Positions 14,074-26,300 of a DNA stretch of 64,000 bases are shown piece by piece (within the stretch, counting starts at the first letter, position 1; each line of letters begins with the position of its first letter). Made by a program: the position numbers and the translations under genes. The stretch lies in NCBI GenBank assembly GCA_018907035.1, contig JACCIC010000166.1, positions 699,501-763,500 on the forward strand, in the 5' to 3' direction. The notes under the pieces were generated by a model that saw nothing but the letters and a program-made list of their open reading frames with translations, did no database searches and was not told the origin of the DNA. The stretch comes from Sycobia sp. Sy_11 (taxonomy: Eukaryota > Arthropoda > Insecta > Hymenoptera > Epichrysomallidae).

Positions 14074-17000
14074 CGCCAATTGAATTTTTGACTTTCGAAC
14101 ACTATCCTTCAAGTCTTTCGACTCGTTCGTTAGTTCGAGCATTTCAGCTATTGGAGTTCAGTTCTTCGTAGCCATCTAATTGCAGCGCTTTACATTTACG
14201 AAAACAGCTATACGTTAATTTTTTCGATGTTTGAATAGTACGAATCGCTGAAATATTCGAACAGCTCTACATTTCGGAATAGCTTCATCGTCACGGGCTG
14301 CTCCCGCGCCTCGAACGTTGTCTTGAAAACTGTGAATGTATTCAAGCCCTAACCTATTAGATGAGCTGTTGAACAGCTCTTGGTCCAAAAAAAAAACGCC
14401 GTAACACTACCTCCGAATTCAGAAACAAATTCTTAAATGCCTAGTTAACTTAAATAGAATTAGACAATAATTCAAGTTACAGATCGGACAATACGTTGTA
14501 AACTACCTAAAATCTTAAACATGTCCGTGCGCCTGTATGTGTGTGTATTTGCGCGCGCGGGGGGAGGGGTGTGCGTGTATACGTTAGAAGTACGCGCAAG
14601 CATAATATACATTGTATCACTTCCTGAAGTCACTTGCACCTCAAAAGTTCGCAAGGTTTATCACGGGATGAGGAATGCAGTTATATTATCCGTAGTTTAT
14701 AGCCAGGAACAATCGAAAGACACTGTGTGCATATATATATATAGGAGACTAACAACTGTACCCGCGAGCACGCGCGCATATGTATAATAAAAGCGAGCAT
14801 TCCCTCGTGTCTTATTTTTTCTTCCTCACTTTCTCAGTGTTGGCCGCGGCTGGCGTGGGGCGGATTCTTCGCGATTACGAGAGCAGAATAAAAGAAACTC
14901 CTGGCGGATACATGTAACGAAGGATTCCTGTGTGCTCTCCTCTCAGGACGCGCGCGCGCGCGCCCGAGGAGAAAACTTCCGCGAGGAGGAAGATCCGGTA
15001 CATATATTTACACATGCGTATAAACGAATGATCGGTATATATAACTACTTACGCTCGATCGTATATGTGCATATATGTATATAAACACACGCGCGGCTCT
15101 TACAGCGCTCAATTATAGAAAATTGCCGCAATAGTGTTACACTCGCGGCAGCTGTGTCTAGATATAGCGCATCATCGCGGACGCGCTTTACATGCACTGC
15201 ATAAATATATATATATATATTTAGTTTGTTATGGATACGCGTCGCACTCCAGATCCTCCGCCCGCGATGTATGACGCACGAGCGTTAACGATACACGCTC
15301 GTCTGAGCTTATCATCGGAATCGCGGTGTGCCATTATCGTCCTTCCGAGGATGCACGCGCGTCCGTGTTTACTCGTTCGTTTCTCCTTCGTTCGTATTAC
15401 ATATATGGGGACATGCATGCCGACCGGCAGAACGCTCCGTAACACGACAGAAGCTTTCACGATCATTTTTCATAATAGAACAATTTTTTATACTTCAATG
15501 GTGAAAAACAGTTTCCAACGAGCTCACAGTGAAGGTACACAATCATAATTTATCGAATAATTATGAAAATTATCCAACAATCAAATTGGTAGATTTCCTT
15601 AAGTTTGTCTATTACACGAATAAATTAATAGTTAATTTTAAGAAAAATCTTAATAAAAGGTTCGGAATGGATATAATCTAGATGTGCCGCCTAAAAAATT
15701 TCCACATAAAAATAATTCATTTTAGAATACGGTTTTATTAAATTAAAATATTACAAGTCTGGCATAGTCTGCGAAGTTGCGAGGTTGTACGAAGAAGTGA
15801 TCGACGGTTGCGTTTCGCGGAAATTCGGATGAGGTGTGGGGAGACAGCGAAGGTTCGGAACAAGGCAGTACCTTCTCCCTTTTTTTTGCACGCGGCACGA
15901 TCGTTGCCAATGCATCGACACCCAGCATCTTATACAGCATCCCTGTTCACATCGGCAACAGCGCGCATTACATTTATAATAGAGCGCGTGCAGCAGTCTT
16001 ATGCAGACGCGTCCGAATCCTATATTCTAACAACTAACGTTATATCTGTCATTATACTTATTTCAATATTGTTATTATTAAATCAGTATGTTTATTATGA
16101 TTAATCATTTTTACCTTATAAAAATTAAGTCCTCAATTAATTTATTTATAAGCACCCTTAACTCCCTCCACATTCTCAGTCTTTCATTAAAATTAACAGC
16201 CATGGGAACTCGTTAGATTTTACATGATTCTTCAAACTTTGAGTCGCTAACTTAAATCAGTACTATAAATACTATTATGTACGTAAATTGGGAAAAAGTT
16301 GTAAAACTTTTTTTTAAAAAATTACATGGGATATATAATGGAAGAGAGGCTTACGGTCGGCCAGCAATAGTCATACCGAAATGTCTTCTTATTCTCCTCG
16401 TACAGCTGGCCACAAATCTCGATTTCAGATCGGATCCGAAAATTACATCGCGAAAAACTGCGGTAGAGCATAAAATACACCATTTTCAGAAGGATATTCC
16501 ATTGTAGAATTAATGGCAATTAGCAGATTTAAGGTTTCTGGATTTAATTGAAAATTACACACGGAAGAAGAGTATAAAAATATTAGATTCAGAAAAATGT
16601 TGTGATAACGACCCTTGGCATGAAGTGTATAGTTTCTGTTACTTTACGCTTGTTGCTCATATCCATTGACTTAACTATTTATCTTAATATATAGAAACAA
16701 AGTCAAATATACTGAGAATCTTATAGCAAAGCAGTGCTGAGGCTGGGACGGATTATATATATAAAGAAATATACATGGCGAAAAGCTGCTGGCCTAGATT
16801 TTCGAAACCCGTATTATATCGCTCCTAAATTGGAGAGCAGCCCCACGCAAGTCAATATATATACATATATATATACGCACATGCTAGCAGCTCTACCGAT
16901 AGAAGCGTTTCTTTCCTATAAAATTTTCTCTGCATCTATATGTGGGATTTATTAGAAAAGTTGGTGAGTGTATTAAATCAATTGTTACAATAGACGGAGA

Positions 17001-17786
17001 AATAAATCTATACCAAGTACGGCAGGACCTATAACTATAACTTTTAAGTATTGGCTGACTTTCGACGAGGTTATGTTCCACGGGCTATTGACATTTACGA
17101 GCGTATTTATTTATATTATATGAAAACGAGAATTACATGCGTGCAAAACCGCTGGGGCACGCGCTAGATACTAGGCAAATCGAAAGGGGGTCCTACACGC
17201 TACACCTCGCTCTTGTAAGCACGCCTGTGCGCATGCAAGCAAGTACGCACGCACAGACACCACACACACACTCTTTCGTTCTCTGATACATATATTTGAG
17301 CAGCGTGTGCATTATGAAGGGGTAGCGTATATTAATGCTCTTGTAGGTAAATATAAGTATACGTTTATCTGCCGGTAATCCTGGGATTCAGAGCGATTCG
17401 GAGACCTTCGAGTTTCGACCATTATAGACAAAGTTATTTAAGCACTGTTTCGACTCCAGTGGTAATTGGTATATAACTCGCTGTAGGGACGTGAGGCGCA
17501 ATGCTTACATATAGATGTATACATGTACGCAGACGAAATCGATGGTCTTTAACGAAGAAACGCATGTCCCTCTAAATTTAATGGCAGAATGATGATATAG
17601 GTATATACAATCGTGTAGTAAAGCTGCTGAGCGAAATAGACCTTTTTAAATTTTACATACTTCGAGGAACGCTCGAAAGAATTTTTTGTTTATATATATA
17701 ATTGCAAAGTTAAGTTCTGTATTTATCGCAGGAATTTAAGCGATTAACAAAATAAATATTTTGAGGAATAATGAATGCAAATATCG

Positions 17787-17789
<3 letters not shown>

Positions 17790-17838
<49 letters not shown>
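17790..17838. repeat. (GT)n microsatellite
   Basis: A pure GT array of about 48 bp. Confidence 0.95.
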
Positions 17839-17839
<1 letters not shown>

Positions 17840-17999
17840 GTGTGTATGTATTAAACACTATGTATTTGAGAGAAAAGAAAAAAATTCCCAAAGTTTGTAC
17901 AACGCTTTAATAAAATGTAAAAATTTTCCTGTTGCTATTCCCCGTATATATTAGATACTTGAGTGCGCGCAACCGAACGTACACTGAGCTTATACAGAT

Positions 18000-18030
<31 letters not shown>

Positions 18031-18172
18031 GCATAGATAGATATACACGGCCCAACGCGCAACTTCTCGTTCGACGGCACGGTTTGGTCAAACATAATTC
18101 CCGAGGCTGGGAATTATCTCGCGCCATGGACCGAGGCGCTGTGGCGATACTTATAACGTATACTTTTTACCG

Positions 18173-18210
<38 letters not shown>
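18173..18210. repeat. (TA)n microsatellite
   Basis: A TA array of about 38 bp. A shorter one lies at 18007-18030. Confidence 0.95.
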
Positions 18211-18215
<5 letters not shown>

Positions 18216-18501
18216 TTCGACACAATATTCTAAGCATGGGGAATTATACATTTAAAGTCGCGTATACAATGCATAAGGTAAAATAAGGCGAAGGCTTTTA
18301 AACTCCTCGCGGGAATGTTCGCGATCTTTCAAAATCGATCGGTCGCAATGATCAAAGGACATATGCGCACACACACACCAAAACACACAAAAACACACCG
18401 TGGCAGATCACGACGTCGTTGTATACATGTATCTTTCCATTTTAGGATCGTGCTGTAGTAAAAATTTATCCCGTAGATCATTTTCAGAGTGTACCGTGTG
18501 A

Positions 18502-18506
<5 letters not shown>

Positions 18507-18548
<42 letters not shown>
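18507..18548. repeat. (AT)n microsatellite
   Basis: A pure AT array of about 42 bp. Confidence 0.95.
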
Positions 18549-18553
<5 letters not shown>

Positions 18554-18998
18554 GGTTAATTGGATTTTATTTCTTAATGTTCTAGATACATTCTATATTG
18601 ATGCCATATAGATATGAAAAGAAAAAGAAAAAGTTAAAACAACTATATAAAAACTTACTTTATTTCTATATCTACAGAATATATTTATTATGAACTTGGA
18701 AAATTATTCTATAGGCCAATTACAAAGGGTATCGCTGCCGTATGCGATTTTCCGCAAATTAAAAAAACGTCGCGGTGTTATTAAGTAAAAAGTAAACTTA
18801 TTAGCGCACTTGGCGCGCGACGAAACCAACCGCAAAGGTGACCAGGGGGGTACAGAGAAGGTCGACTACATTCACCGCTCGGGTTATATATTATATATAT
18901 ATATAGTTACAAAGTTGAAAAAACTTAACTGTATAAAGCTGTCCTGCGCGGAAAAAGAATTTTATACGGTAATGGAAATTGTATATACACCTAGTTTT

Positions 18999-19008
<10 letters not shown>

Positions 19009-19052
<44 letters not shown>
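19009..19052. repeat. (AT)n microsatellite
   Basis: A pure AT array of about 44 bp. Confidence 0.95.
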
Positions 19053-19055
<3 letters not shown>

Positions 19056-20975
19056 CGAATGTTTACCGAACACTTTATAATATAAAGAAAAATAGAGAGT
19101 AACCATAAAATCCGTTTAAAGCTGAAAGTTTAGAAATTCCCACGTACGATAATTGTGTTATATTCGTCGGTGTGTCAAATATCTTTTTCTTTCTTTTCAC
19201 TTAGCAGCTTTGCACGTGGAATTTAAAAGCGAGTTAGCGCTGCCTTACGGCTGAGCCTTTCTAATTTTTACTTTTATTAGTATATGCCATCGACGCAGAA
19301 GATTTTATATATACTTTCTCGCAAAAAAACAAACGCAAGCTCCTACGTTTAAAGATCGGCGAGGCGAGTGGCCGTGAAATTTCGCTGACCGATTTCGTCG
19401 AGATCGATCGGCGAGGTAACGCTGATTAGCTGAAAAATAAGCTCTGTATATAGTCGTATACGTTTTTTAAATTTAATTTAATACCGCTCTCCGATTCAAT
19501 TAGTCAAAGTCGAATTTTTTTCAATGAAAATCTGTTCTTTTAGCTGCGGATTCGTAAAACAAATAATATATCAAGTAGAAAAATTCGAAAGTATGCATGG
19601 TTCGTTTTTTAAAGGTAATCAAACCTATATATCGACCAACCTTAATCAAATTCGTCATCCAAATGTCGGGGCGTCCGTTTGTAAATCATCGATCGTTAAA
19701 ACGGTTATTTAGTAAAAAATACGTAACTACAATAATCTAAATCTATTACACAGTGTTATTCAAATTTCAGTATTAAGAACGGAGGAAAACGTGACTGTAT
19801 ATATGACTGATTCAATCGATAAAAATAGCTCTCGACATATATTAAATTTGCGCTCTTTTTAATTTCTTTTCTCGATGTAAATATATCTATAGGCTCGATG
19901 ATGATGATCTGCGTCTCGCGCTTTTGCTCATTACAATTACAAAGCAGATTGCTAAACATTTCGGATCTATCATCATCGGCATGGATATAGAGAAATTGAA
20001 TTGGCCAATATAGTTATGGCAAAATTTATAAGAGCGTAATTAACGATGCGCAAGCATGCGCAACCGTGTGAAAAAGTGGCTTTGCGTATGTAATGAGCAA
20101 TCCATTTGTTTATTAATTTTTTACTTAGACAAAAATAACGAAATTACTATGACCGATCATCGCGTTATGGTAAAAATAAAAAAGTTTTGTACGATTGAGA
20201 TTTCAATATATGCATATATAGCGTATTATTCAATTTTTATTATTACAACGAAAAAATTCGCGCAGGATGTAAAGTCAGAAGAATCAATAAATTAACTCCG
20301 ACCAATAAATGAATCTCTTAGCTGATTTAGTTTTACGAATTAGAATGGTCATGGCATTGTTATAATAATGAGGACATCGTGATGACATAATAAGCCAGAC
20401 TATATTTCTTATTGTAATTTATTAATTCATTCAAAAGGCTTTATAGTGTCATATATCCCGCGAGGAAACAACAATTCATTATTATTTTAACAGTATTTTG
20501 TATTGCAAATATAGAGAATGAGTTTTTATGAAGTGCGCGTCGATGTTAGGCAATATTTCTTCAAACAACGATTCCTTGTATTAGTTTCATTTTTTTATCT
20601 TTGACAAATACGCTTCGGATACAGTTATTAATTAATTAAATCAATTATATACTATATTACTTCTTTCATATTTTATATTCTTTCATTACATAAGCTTTCT
20701 TTGAATACACGCGAATAAATATATTATTGACAAAACAATCCTTCTAGCACTTATTCAATTATCTTCTATTATTTACAACTATATAATGAACCCGTAAATT
20801 CTTTGAAAAATATATATATTACAAGATTATTGCGTTATCGAAATTGCGAACCGCGGTTCCCAATGTTCCGTACATAAATCGTAGAACTAGAAACCGCCAC
20901 GAGAATATAAAAATGCATTACGCCGGCTCAATCGCATAACAAAAGCGAGTTGAGCATTTTATGCAGACGCGTGTT

Positions 20976-21143
<168 letters not shown>

Positions 21144-21397
21144 CATTTGAATGCACGAGACCGCGGCTCGGTGCGGCGCGGAGTTGCGTGGGCCGCTCGT
21201 CGTGTCGACCTGGACCATTATGTGCCGTTTGCTCATTCACATTCACTCTCCCTCTCTCGTGCACTCTTCTTTCCTCGCGAAATCACGCGCAAGGGGAGGG
21301 CCCCCCTCTTTACCGGGACGAAATGCGGTGGCATCTGTCCTTAATTTCCCAATCGGGAAAACCGCGCTGTTTTTATTATATGCGCGACAAGCTGTAG

Positions 21398-21401
<4 letters not shown>

Positions 21402-21450
<49 letters not shown>
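21402..21450. repeat. (TA)n microsatellite
   Basis: A pure TA array of about 49 bp. Confidence 0.95.
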
Positions 21451-21453
<3 letters not shown>

Positions 21454-22266
21454 GAGACCAAGATTGCAGGAATAATTCATTGCCGCTTTGTGCCTCCCGC
21501 ATATGACGCTCGTATCTACGCTCGTTCTCTCAATTTCGACGTTGCTATATGATACATAATAAACGGTAGATTTCCTGAAATTCATGGCATGATTTTGGCG
21601 GCGTCTACCAAATGTTTCGAGCTTTATAATAACTTAACAATATATTATGCCTTTAAAATTAAATTACATTTTAAAAAAAGTATTAATGTATAATAAAAAA
21701 TGCATATACTGGGATATCAACAAAAGCAAATAAATATGCATTTACTTTAGTTATTTCTTAATTTATAAATGTTATTTTGTATCAGAATCATGATATGACA
21801 TACTTTTATTTTAATCTAAATGTATAGATGAATAAAAATAAGATAAGGATATCATTTTTTTCTTGTGGTCTAAGCTTCTATTGGTCTGTAATATTTCATT
21901 CAATTTAAGGCAGGCGCCTTACAGGGTATTTCATCTATACCATTGAACATGTAATGAAATATTTATATATAAGTTATATTATAATTTAAATATAATGAAG
22001 TAAATAAAACAATTACACAATTTTGAATTGAATAATTTTTTAGTTTTTATTTCATTTGAATATAAATATTATTATTAGTAATTTTCGATATTTTTTTAAT
22101 ATTTCAAAACTCCCATTTATTTTCTATTATTATTAGATGTGCTCAAAAATAACAATAAAGCCGTAATATTACTATATAATTAGATTTAATGCACTATCAT
22201 AAAATGAGTAATTGGAAATCACTTGGTTACTTTCATTATATGTAATTGTTTCTTACATTGTTTCCG

Positions 22267-22302
22267 TTTTTCTTGGAATAAAAAATCAAATTCCAAGAAA
22301 AA
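22267..22302. repeat. Perfect 13-bp hairpin
   Basis: TTTTTCTTGGAAT (22267-22279) and ATTCCAAGAAAAA (22290-22302) are exact reverse complements around a 10-base loop. It lies 670 bases upstream of the first visible exon of the large gene. Function unknown. Confidence 0.7.
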
Positions 22303-22973
22303 ATTTTGGTTTAATATTACGATAACTTTTTTTGAAACATTTGCAAACAAAATCATATTTCATTCTTAAAAAATTCTGAATTGCTTCAAAAATACTATCA
22401 AGATATTACAAGATTACAGTATAAACTACTTTAAAAGAACACAACAAGAACAAATAGTATAACGAAACTAATGAAATCCTTTTCATTTACTTATTCCACG
22501 TTAGAATAGTATATTTCATCACTGGTGTAGAAGTTGATTATGTATCTCGTGAGACTATTTATGCTCGAACGAAGCTTGGGAGGAAATTGCACGAGGTAAA
22601 AAATGAACAATATTTTGCACCATGCTAAACTCAGTGGTTTTAAGATTGAAATAATTTAAAATGAATTACCTAGCAAGTACACAATTAATTTAACAAGTTT
22701 GTTGTTTTCTTAAGCTGAGAAAAAATAAAAGTCAGAAAATGAGATACGTATTTGATGTTTTTTTTTATTAAAAGCGCAACATCGCTCCCGCGCTACTCGT
22801 GATATTATATATTATTTTATCGTGTCTCATTCGTCGTACTGCTCAAAAATTCAAATTGCAATCATCATGCATAGTGCGCACATACTCCCACACACACCCG
22901 CGCGCACACGCACGCTTACTCAAATTGTTTTAAAACAACGAATTCTATACGGCAATCTTTTAAAATTTTTCAG

Positions 22974-23303
22974 ATTCTACGAAAGTCATTGGCATCCCTG
23001 ACGCTCATTGGAATTTTATGTAACGTGCGCGCCGAGGGCGACAGATGGTCGCGACAGATATCGAACAGCGAATGGATCCCCTTGGCCGATCCGCGCAGCA
23101 ATCCGAGGAGCTTGGGCCCGACGTCGGCGCCCGCGGCCGATAGCGCCGTCCAGGCGGCCGGCCAAGTTCCGGCCCTGTCCTTACCACCCGCGCTTCAGCA
23201 ACAGTATCAGGATCAGCTTTTGCAACTGCAAAAGACCCAGGAAAGCATCCAGAGGCTCCTACTGCTGCAGCAACAGCTGAAGGCACAGCAACAAATTCTG
23301 CAG
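22974..23303 (+). CDS. Exon 1 (first visible): signal peptide and Gln-rich coiled coil
   Basis: The acceptor is a T-rich tract ending TTTTTCAG at 22973 and the donor is CAG|GTGCTG at 23304. The exon is 330 bp, phase 0 at both ends. Residues 1-20 (ILRKSLASLTLIGILCNVRA) have a basic start and hydrophobic core, with a likely signal-peptidase site before EGD. A Pro/Ala-rich stretch follows, then a Gln/Leu-rich coiled-coil-like segment near residues 70-110. There is no in-frame ATG: the codon where an ORF finder would begin (22989) is TTG, so translation must start on an earlier exon. The exon is GC-rich for this region. Confidence 0.85.
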
Positions 23304-26300
23304 GTGCTGCTCTTTTCGCATTTTTACGATCGTCTTCAATGACCTGATTTAGTTATATATTGCCTTAAATTAAATTTGTAAAGATTCTGTTAGATTTCTT
23401 GAGAATCTGTTCTCTTGTAGTCCTTTATTTACAAAAATATTGAGATTTCTACAAGGATGCACTAAATGATTATAATAATTATTTTGTTTACAGTCGCACG
23501 CATATCAACCCAACAACTTTGCGAATTCCCCGGATAACAAACAGACACTTCACCAAAGCACCATAGTTAATCTTCAAACTCTCCCCGAATTAGCACCAGA
23601 AGTCCTTGTACCTCCAGTTCCTTCCTCCGAGGCACTCCCTCCGGTTTTTCAGCAGCAAGATTTCCATTCGACGGAAACTAATTTAAAACACGATCACAGC
23701 CGACAACCTGCCGTCACAAATTTGCCGTTAAGCTCCGAGCAAGACTATCATCAGAGCCAGGAAGATTCAATAATTAGAGGAACGAGTCAGTCGCAAGAGG
23801 AAGGTGAAAAAAATTATGGATCGGTTCAGAAAAGTCGTTACGAGAATGTTCAGAGGCATAAGGAGGAACCATCTCATGTTAATTTCGTAACTCCAGCTCC
23901 AAGTTCTGCACAAGAGAGTAATGAACAGGAAGAGGTAATTTTCCATAGTTTTACAACTGGCTCTCTATTGCTATTAGCAATTTGGTTAGACATTTTAGTC
24001 GATGTTTTTTTAAATAAAAATCAAATTTGCAAACATTTTTCAACCATTTACTAAAAAAACGTGTTTTGTTTTTAGAAAATTCCTCAATAATCTAAAAGTT
24101 ATAATTAAACAAAAAAACTACTCCGAAACATAAAAAAATGTATTTTTAAGATCTTTTTAGAAATTTAGTTGTCTTGCTTAAAATAGAAATATAGTACAAT
24201 TTAGTAATTTAATTATAATATAATTAGATGCCCACAATGTTGAAGAGTATGACGTTAATAATTGGCAATTTTTTAAGAAAGTATTAATATATTTTTAATA
24301 AATTTGAAAAACAAATACATTTTTCGTCATAATTTAGAAAAATAAGAATAAATAGACTTACGAGGTAGTCGTTTCTTAAAGTATTATGAAATTAAGTAGT
24401 ATATTGTTATTTTACAGATACAATTAGTTTATGTACCCGCTGAGACATTGGTACAGCACGGACAAAACAAACTTCATAGGTCACAAGCTAGAAAATATCC
24501 TTCGACTAGACATCATCAGCATCATGGAGAATTTTCTAGTACTGCATTACCATCGAATGATGCATATGCTCGAGAAATTCTTCAACAGATCCAGCGACAA
24601 CATGATGAAAAAAATCAGTATTTGAATTCAGAACGACAAAAGGAACTAGCTAGATTACAGGCTGAACAAAAAGAATTGGATAGACAAACTCGGATTCATC
24701 ATGAATTAGTCAGAAAAGATTTAGAACTTAAAAGGCAGCGAGAAGCAGAGAGAAAAAGAAAGGAACTAGAAAAGATAGAAGAAGCATCTCGACAACGTGA
24801 ATTACAAAGAATTCAGGAATTAAGAGAGAAGGAACGGCAAGATGAGCGAAATTTGGCTGCACTTAAAGCAAAACAAGAAGAGGAAAGGAGTCGGGAAATC
24901 GAAAGATTGGCGGCATATGAAAAGGAAAAGGAAATAAGACGTCAGAAAGAATATGCACAAAGTAACGAACACGAAACAAGAACAAGAGTTGGCGCAGTGA
25001 ATAACCATGGGTCAGAAGAAATCCCACAAAATTCATATGAAGTCGAAAATTCACAAACTCAACCTTTCGTTAAAGATTCTCAATTACATCATCAGCATTT
25101 AACAGAAATTACAAATAAAAATATTAAAAACTCTAGACCTAGAAATAACCCTCGAAATAAATTCCATCAGTACAATCAACAACATCAATCAGAAATTCAA
25201 GATTCTCCAGAAGTACAGCCAACTACACCATCGCCCAATCAACCACCTCTCTCTGTATATATGGGCAATTCATTATCTGACCATAATCGTGTTCAATTAT
25301 CTGACGTTCTTAGAACATTAAAAAATGCTCGGTCGATAGCAGTACTTGACAGTTTTGAATCCGAAACACCCAGAGTTTTTGTAGGACCTAGAAATTTAGA
25401 TCCACCCGCGGGCTATGCGAAATTTGATTTACCATATCTGTCTTCTATTGAAAATAATCGCGTTGAAAGAAAAGTCGATAAATTACCTTTCTTTGTAGCG
25501 CCATTAAGTTTTGATCCACCTCCAGGATATTCTAAAATTCCTTTCCCAGCTCCTCATATAGGTTCTGTAGTAGTCAACGCTTTAGAGAATATTGAAGTGA
25601 AGCCTCTTGAAAATCAAAATCCAAAACCAACCCCATTGATAGAACCTAATTCGTACTTAGCAAGTAATGAACCATTTTCGCGATTTGATATTAGCACACC
25701 TAGTTCTTATTCACAAGAACCTAGTACGTCAAGATACGAAGTATCCTCTTTACCTCCTAGTCCATCTAGCACTAAGTGGAGATTTAGAGAATTCTATGAA
25801 ACTAAACCGCCAACTGAAATACCATCGGCAGCAACAGCAGCTTCGTATAACGAAGAAAGAACGCCAACTAATAAATTCGATCGACCATCAAAATATAAAA
25901 ATTATTACAATTCCAACGAAGTATCTACAACTCCTAAGTATTATAGCCCTAAAACAGTTACAGCATTTTCTTATGAGCAAATAACTCCACAGTCGACGCC
26001 ATCTTATCATGAAGTACCATCTAGACACCATAGCGTTGAATCTCATCTTGTTGATCAAAATGTTAATCATCGTCAATCTGCAATTAGTCAACATCAAAGT
26101 TCGGAAGAACAACACCAGACTCATCAACGATATCCTGTTGATCCTACAGGTCATGCAGTGACTAGTTCTTATTTCTCGAGTCCGGCTTCCAGCTACGAAG
26201 AACAAACACAATTTAATTTACCGGCTGAATTACCAGCTATTTCACCTCAACTGCCTGGATTAGTTAATGCATTAGTAGAAAAAGCTGAAATATCTAGCAC

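Noticed and set aside
22500..22600. ATG at 22540 or 22561 with donor ACGAG|GTAAAA as the missing start exon
   Set aside because: Both ATGs reach the donor in phase 2, but the first visible exon needs phase 0.
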